Assembly: GCA_947631365.1 (NCBI GenBank) | Contig: CANRLB010000055.1 | Span: 1-7,112, forward strand | Length of the DNA: 7,112 nucleotides | From: an uncultured Bacilli bacterium | GTDB lineage: Bacteria > Bacillota_I > Bacilli_A > RF39 > UBA660 | Direction: 5' to 3' | In this document: positions 6,054 through 7,112 of the stretch, in pieces | Numbering within the stretch: position 1 is the first letter of the stretch | Layout: each line of letters begins with the position of its first letter | Notes under the pieces: model-generated | Database searches by the model: none | Seen by the model: only the letters and a program-made list of their open reading frames with translations | What the model was told of the DNA's origin: nothing | Position numbers and translations under genes: made by a program

Positions 6054-6078
6054 CTAATATATTATAATAATAGATTAG
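6054..6078. promoter_or_regulatory. 25-bp palindrome at the ZIP promoter (candidate operator)
   Basis: Arms 6054-6065 (CTAATATATTAT) and 6067-6078 (ATAATAGATTAG) are inverted copies around base 6066, with one mismatched pair (6059/6073). The palindrome covers the likely -10 boxes and ends next to the AGGTG ribosome binding site (6055-6051). Size and dyad symmetry fit a dimeric repressor site. The core (7-1-7 form ATATTAT-A-ATAATAG) is only loosely like Fur/Zur/PerR boxes. Low sequence complexity lowers confidence. Confidence 0.5.
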
Positions 6079-6094
6079 AAATAGGTGTGGGCAA
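6061..6094 (-). promoter_or_regulatory. Candidate promoter of the ZIP gene
   Basis: TTGCCC (6094-6089), a 16-base spacer and TATTAT (6072-6067) form a four-of-six -35 with a good -10. A perfect TATAAT lies at 6066-6061 but without a properly spaced -35. The -35 touches the T run of the preceding terminator. Either -10 is inside the palindrome 6054-6078. Confidence 0.45.
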
Positions 6095-6120
6095 AAAAAA
6101 GAACTCACTAATGAGTCTTT
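6093..6120 (-). terminator. Terminator of the acidic membrane protein gene
   Basis: On the minus strand AAAGACTCA (6120-6112) pairs with TGAGT plus CTTT (6107-6098) around loop TTAG, with one bulged base (6102). A run of eight T (6100-6093) follows. The stem overlaps the last base pair region of the TAA stop (6121-6119). Confidence 0.8.
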
Positions 6121-6952
6121 ATTCATTGATATGGTAAGTCTCGCCTGATAAGTCATTAATTGATGGCATATCTAAATCTTTTTTTTGTTCTTCTTGAACT
6201 TCTTTTTTAAGAGTTGGTAATTCAAAATCTAAATCATCATCGTAGTTAATTTCTTCTTTCTTATCATGAACAAACACAGAACTAAATATTTCTGGAGATT
6301 TAACTGACTCCTCAATATTATTTACTTCATTATTTACTTCAACATTTTCATTTTCTACTGTTCCAATATTTTCAACGATATCATCAAAATTAAACTCTGG
6401 TAATTTATTTTGTTCTTCATTATTAACAAAGTTATCAAAAATAATTGGTTTTTCTTCAATTTTATCAAGAATTGGTTCATTTATTTCAACATCATTTAAA
6501 TCTACTTCTGGAATAACTGTCACTAAATCTGTATTATCTTCTTCTAAAATTTCAGGGATATCTAATGGTTTATCAAAGGTATTTTCAACATTATTAGTTA
6601 ATGTTTCCATAATAGGATCTTCAGTATTTAAAGCTTCTTCATTTAAATTTTCATTAATTTCTAAATTTTCAACATTAGGAACAACTATGGTATCTTCCAA
6701 TACTTCTTTTTCTTCTACATTTTCAGTATTATTTTCTATTTCAACTTTATTTTCTAAACTATCTTCTTTAAAAGTATTTTCTTCATTATTTATTTGTTGA
6801 AGTTTTTTAGTTTCTTCAATTTCTCTTTTCTTTTGATCTTTTTTGCCAAAAAATAAAATTATGATAAATAACAAAATTAAAACAATTATGGAAATCATTA
6901 AATAAGTTCCAAAATACTCATAACTATATAATTTATTTAAAAATTGTTCCAT
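6119..6952 (-). CDS. Membrane-anchored acidic low-complexity protein of unknown function
   Basis: The chosen start gives 277 residues. A short outer N-terminus (about 1-14) is followed by one strongly hydrophobic helix (about 15-35) and a basic stop (GKKDQKKR, 36-43), so by the positive-inside rule the rest is cytoplasmic. Residues 44 to about 240 are rich in Glu, Asn and Asp with no recognisable fold and are probably disordered. Short motifs with more conserved character end the protein: DFELPTLKKE and DMPSINDLSGETYHINE. The plan (anchor, disordered acidic linker, C-terminal motif) recalls scaffold proteins such as ZipA, but there is no sequence match and I assign no function. An in-frame GTG at 6997 would add 15 residues but has no ribosome binding site and overlaps the likely promoter; AGAGGTG (6969-6963) serves the ATG at 6952. 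There are no cysteines in this form. Confidence 0.8.
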   Translation of the reverse strand: MEQFLNKLYSYEYFGTYLMISIIVLILLFIIILFFGKKDQKKREIEETKKLQQINNEENTFKEDSLENKVEIENNTENVEEKEVLEDTIVVPNVENLEINENLNEEALNTEDPIMETLTNNVENTFDKPLDIPEILEEDNTDLVTVIPEVDLNDVEINEPILDKIEEKPIIFDNFVNNEEQNKLPEFNFDDIVENIGTVENENVEVNNEVNNIEESVKSPEIFSSVFVHDKKEEINYDDDLDFELPTLKKEVQEEQKKDLDMPSINDLSGETYHINE

Positions 6953-6962
6953 GTGATAACCA

Positions 6963-6969
6963 CACCTCT
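6963..6969 (-). promoter_or_regulatory. Ribosome binding site of the acidic protein gene
   Basis: AGAGGTG lies 10 bases before the ATG at 6952, slightly farther than for the other genes here. It favours this ATG over the upstream in-frame GTG at 6997. Confidence 0.6.
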
Positions 6970-6989
6970 TTATTCCTACTATAATATAG

Positions 6990-7016
6990 ATTATCACAAA
7001 AAATTAATTTATGCAA
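6990..7016 (-). promoter_or_regulatory. Candidate promoter of the acidic protein gene
   Basis: On the minus strand TTGCAT (7016-7011) is followed by 15 bases and GATAAT (6995-6990), preceded by TGT as an extended -10. The spacer is short. A second -10-like TATAAT at 7045-7040 has no matching -35. The start would be near 6983, leaving a leader of about 30 bases. Confidence 0.4.
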
Positions 7017-7046
7017 TAATTTTAAAACATCTTATTAATATTATAC

Positions 7047-7081
7047 AATACATAGTGACCCCAGGTTATTATGTATTTTTT
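7047..7081. terminator. Terminator-like hairpin in the right-edge intergenic region
   Basis: Arms 7047-7060 and 7064-7077 form a 14-bp stem around a three-base loop, followed on the plus strand by T run 7076-7081. In plus-strand RNA all positions pair, two as G-U; in minus-strand RNA those become A-C mismatches and no good T run follows. No plus-strand gene precedes it, so its role is unclear: terminator of antisense transcription, leader hairpin of the acidic protein gene, or operator. Confidence 0.5.
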
Positions 7082-7108
7082 AATGATAGATAGTATAATA
7101 ACAGGTCA
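7056..7108. repeat. Interrupted inverted repeat competing with the 7047-7081 hairpin
   Basis: TGACC (7056-7060) pairs with GGTCA (7104-7108), and GTTATTAT (7065-7072) pairs with ATAATAAC (7095-7102). This gives 13 bp with a small internal loop and a 22-base apical loop. The left half is shared with the hairpin at 7047-7081, so the two folds exclude each other. The window ends four bases later, so the full element may be cut. Confidence 0.5.
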
Positions 7109-7112
7109 GAAG

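Noticed and set aside
6119..6952. Tandem peptide repeats in the acidic protein
   Set aside because: NNVE/ENVE-like words recur, but spacing and sequence are irregular, so this is low complexity rather than a repeat array.
6953..6997. GTG start adding 15 residues to the acidic protein
   Set aside because: No ribosome binding site; the extension would cover the likely -10 box and the real AGAGGTG site.
7056..7108. Part of an SRP RNA or other structured RNA gene at the right edge
   Set aside because: AGGTCAGAAG faintly recalls the SRP RNA core, but the conserved GGAAGGAAGC-type loop is not visible and the window ends too soon.
1..7112. Possible UGA-as-tryptophan code, given the Mollicutes-like composition and no TGA stops
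   Set aside because: Tryptophan codons checked are TGG, all genes read through in the standard code, and nine genes are too few to read meaning into the absence of TGA stops.

Overview
This window is a strongly AT-rich stretch of chromosome from a low-GC Gram-positive bacterium (Bacillota). An uncultured, gut-type Bacilli or Erysipelotrichia/RF39-like lineage is my best guess. The reasons are the low GC content, AAGGAGGTG-type ribosome binding sites, sigma-A-type promoters, a lysine-type elongation factor P, a class B penicillin-binding protein (so a walled cell) and an Nfo/DUF2624-like pair as in Bacillus. All tryptophans I checked are TGG, and all nine genes end in TAA or TAG, so the standard bacterial code fits.

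Layout, left to right. Positions 1-121 hold a strong hairpin and a consensus-like promoter pointing leftward out of the window. Positions 122-2849 (minus strand) hold a class B transpeptidase, then rpmG (ribosomal protein L33, 54 aa) and efp. rpmG and efp share their own promoter, whose -35 box lies in the 3' end of the PBP gene. At 2934-3194 (plus strand) is a small DUF2624-like gene that overlaps the 3' end of nfo (endonuclease IV, 3185-4087, minus strand) by 10 bp. Each gene of this convergent pair appears to have its terminator inside the other's coding sequence. Positions 4161-5158 (minus strand) are a two-gene operon of paralogous type IV pilin-like proteins, with a good promoter and a terminator. 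Positions 5255-6043 (minus strand) encode a ZIP-family metal transporter whose promoter region carries a 25-bp near-perfect palindrome. Positions 6119-6952 (minus strand) encode a membrane-anchored, very acidic, low-complexity protein of unknown function. Positions 6953-7112 are its upstream region, rich in nested inverted repeats.

Most genes are housekeeping: translation (L33, EF-P), wall synthesis (PBP), base-excision repair (Nfo) and metal uptake (ZIP). They sit in short transcription units, each closed by a compact AT-rich terminator. The pbp-rpmG linkage, and nfo lying nearby, recall gene orders I remember from Staphylococcus and Bacillus, so the left half looks like conserved chromosomal backbone. 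I see no mobile element, CRISPR array, tRNA or rRNA, and no gene-free stretch over 300 bases. I do not see a convincing new multi-gene system. The best leads are the reciprocal embedded terminators, the palindrome at the ZIP promoter, even numbers of cysteines in the exported proteins, a calcium-loop-like motif beside the PBP active site, and alternative hairpins at the right edge.
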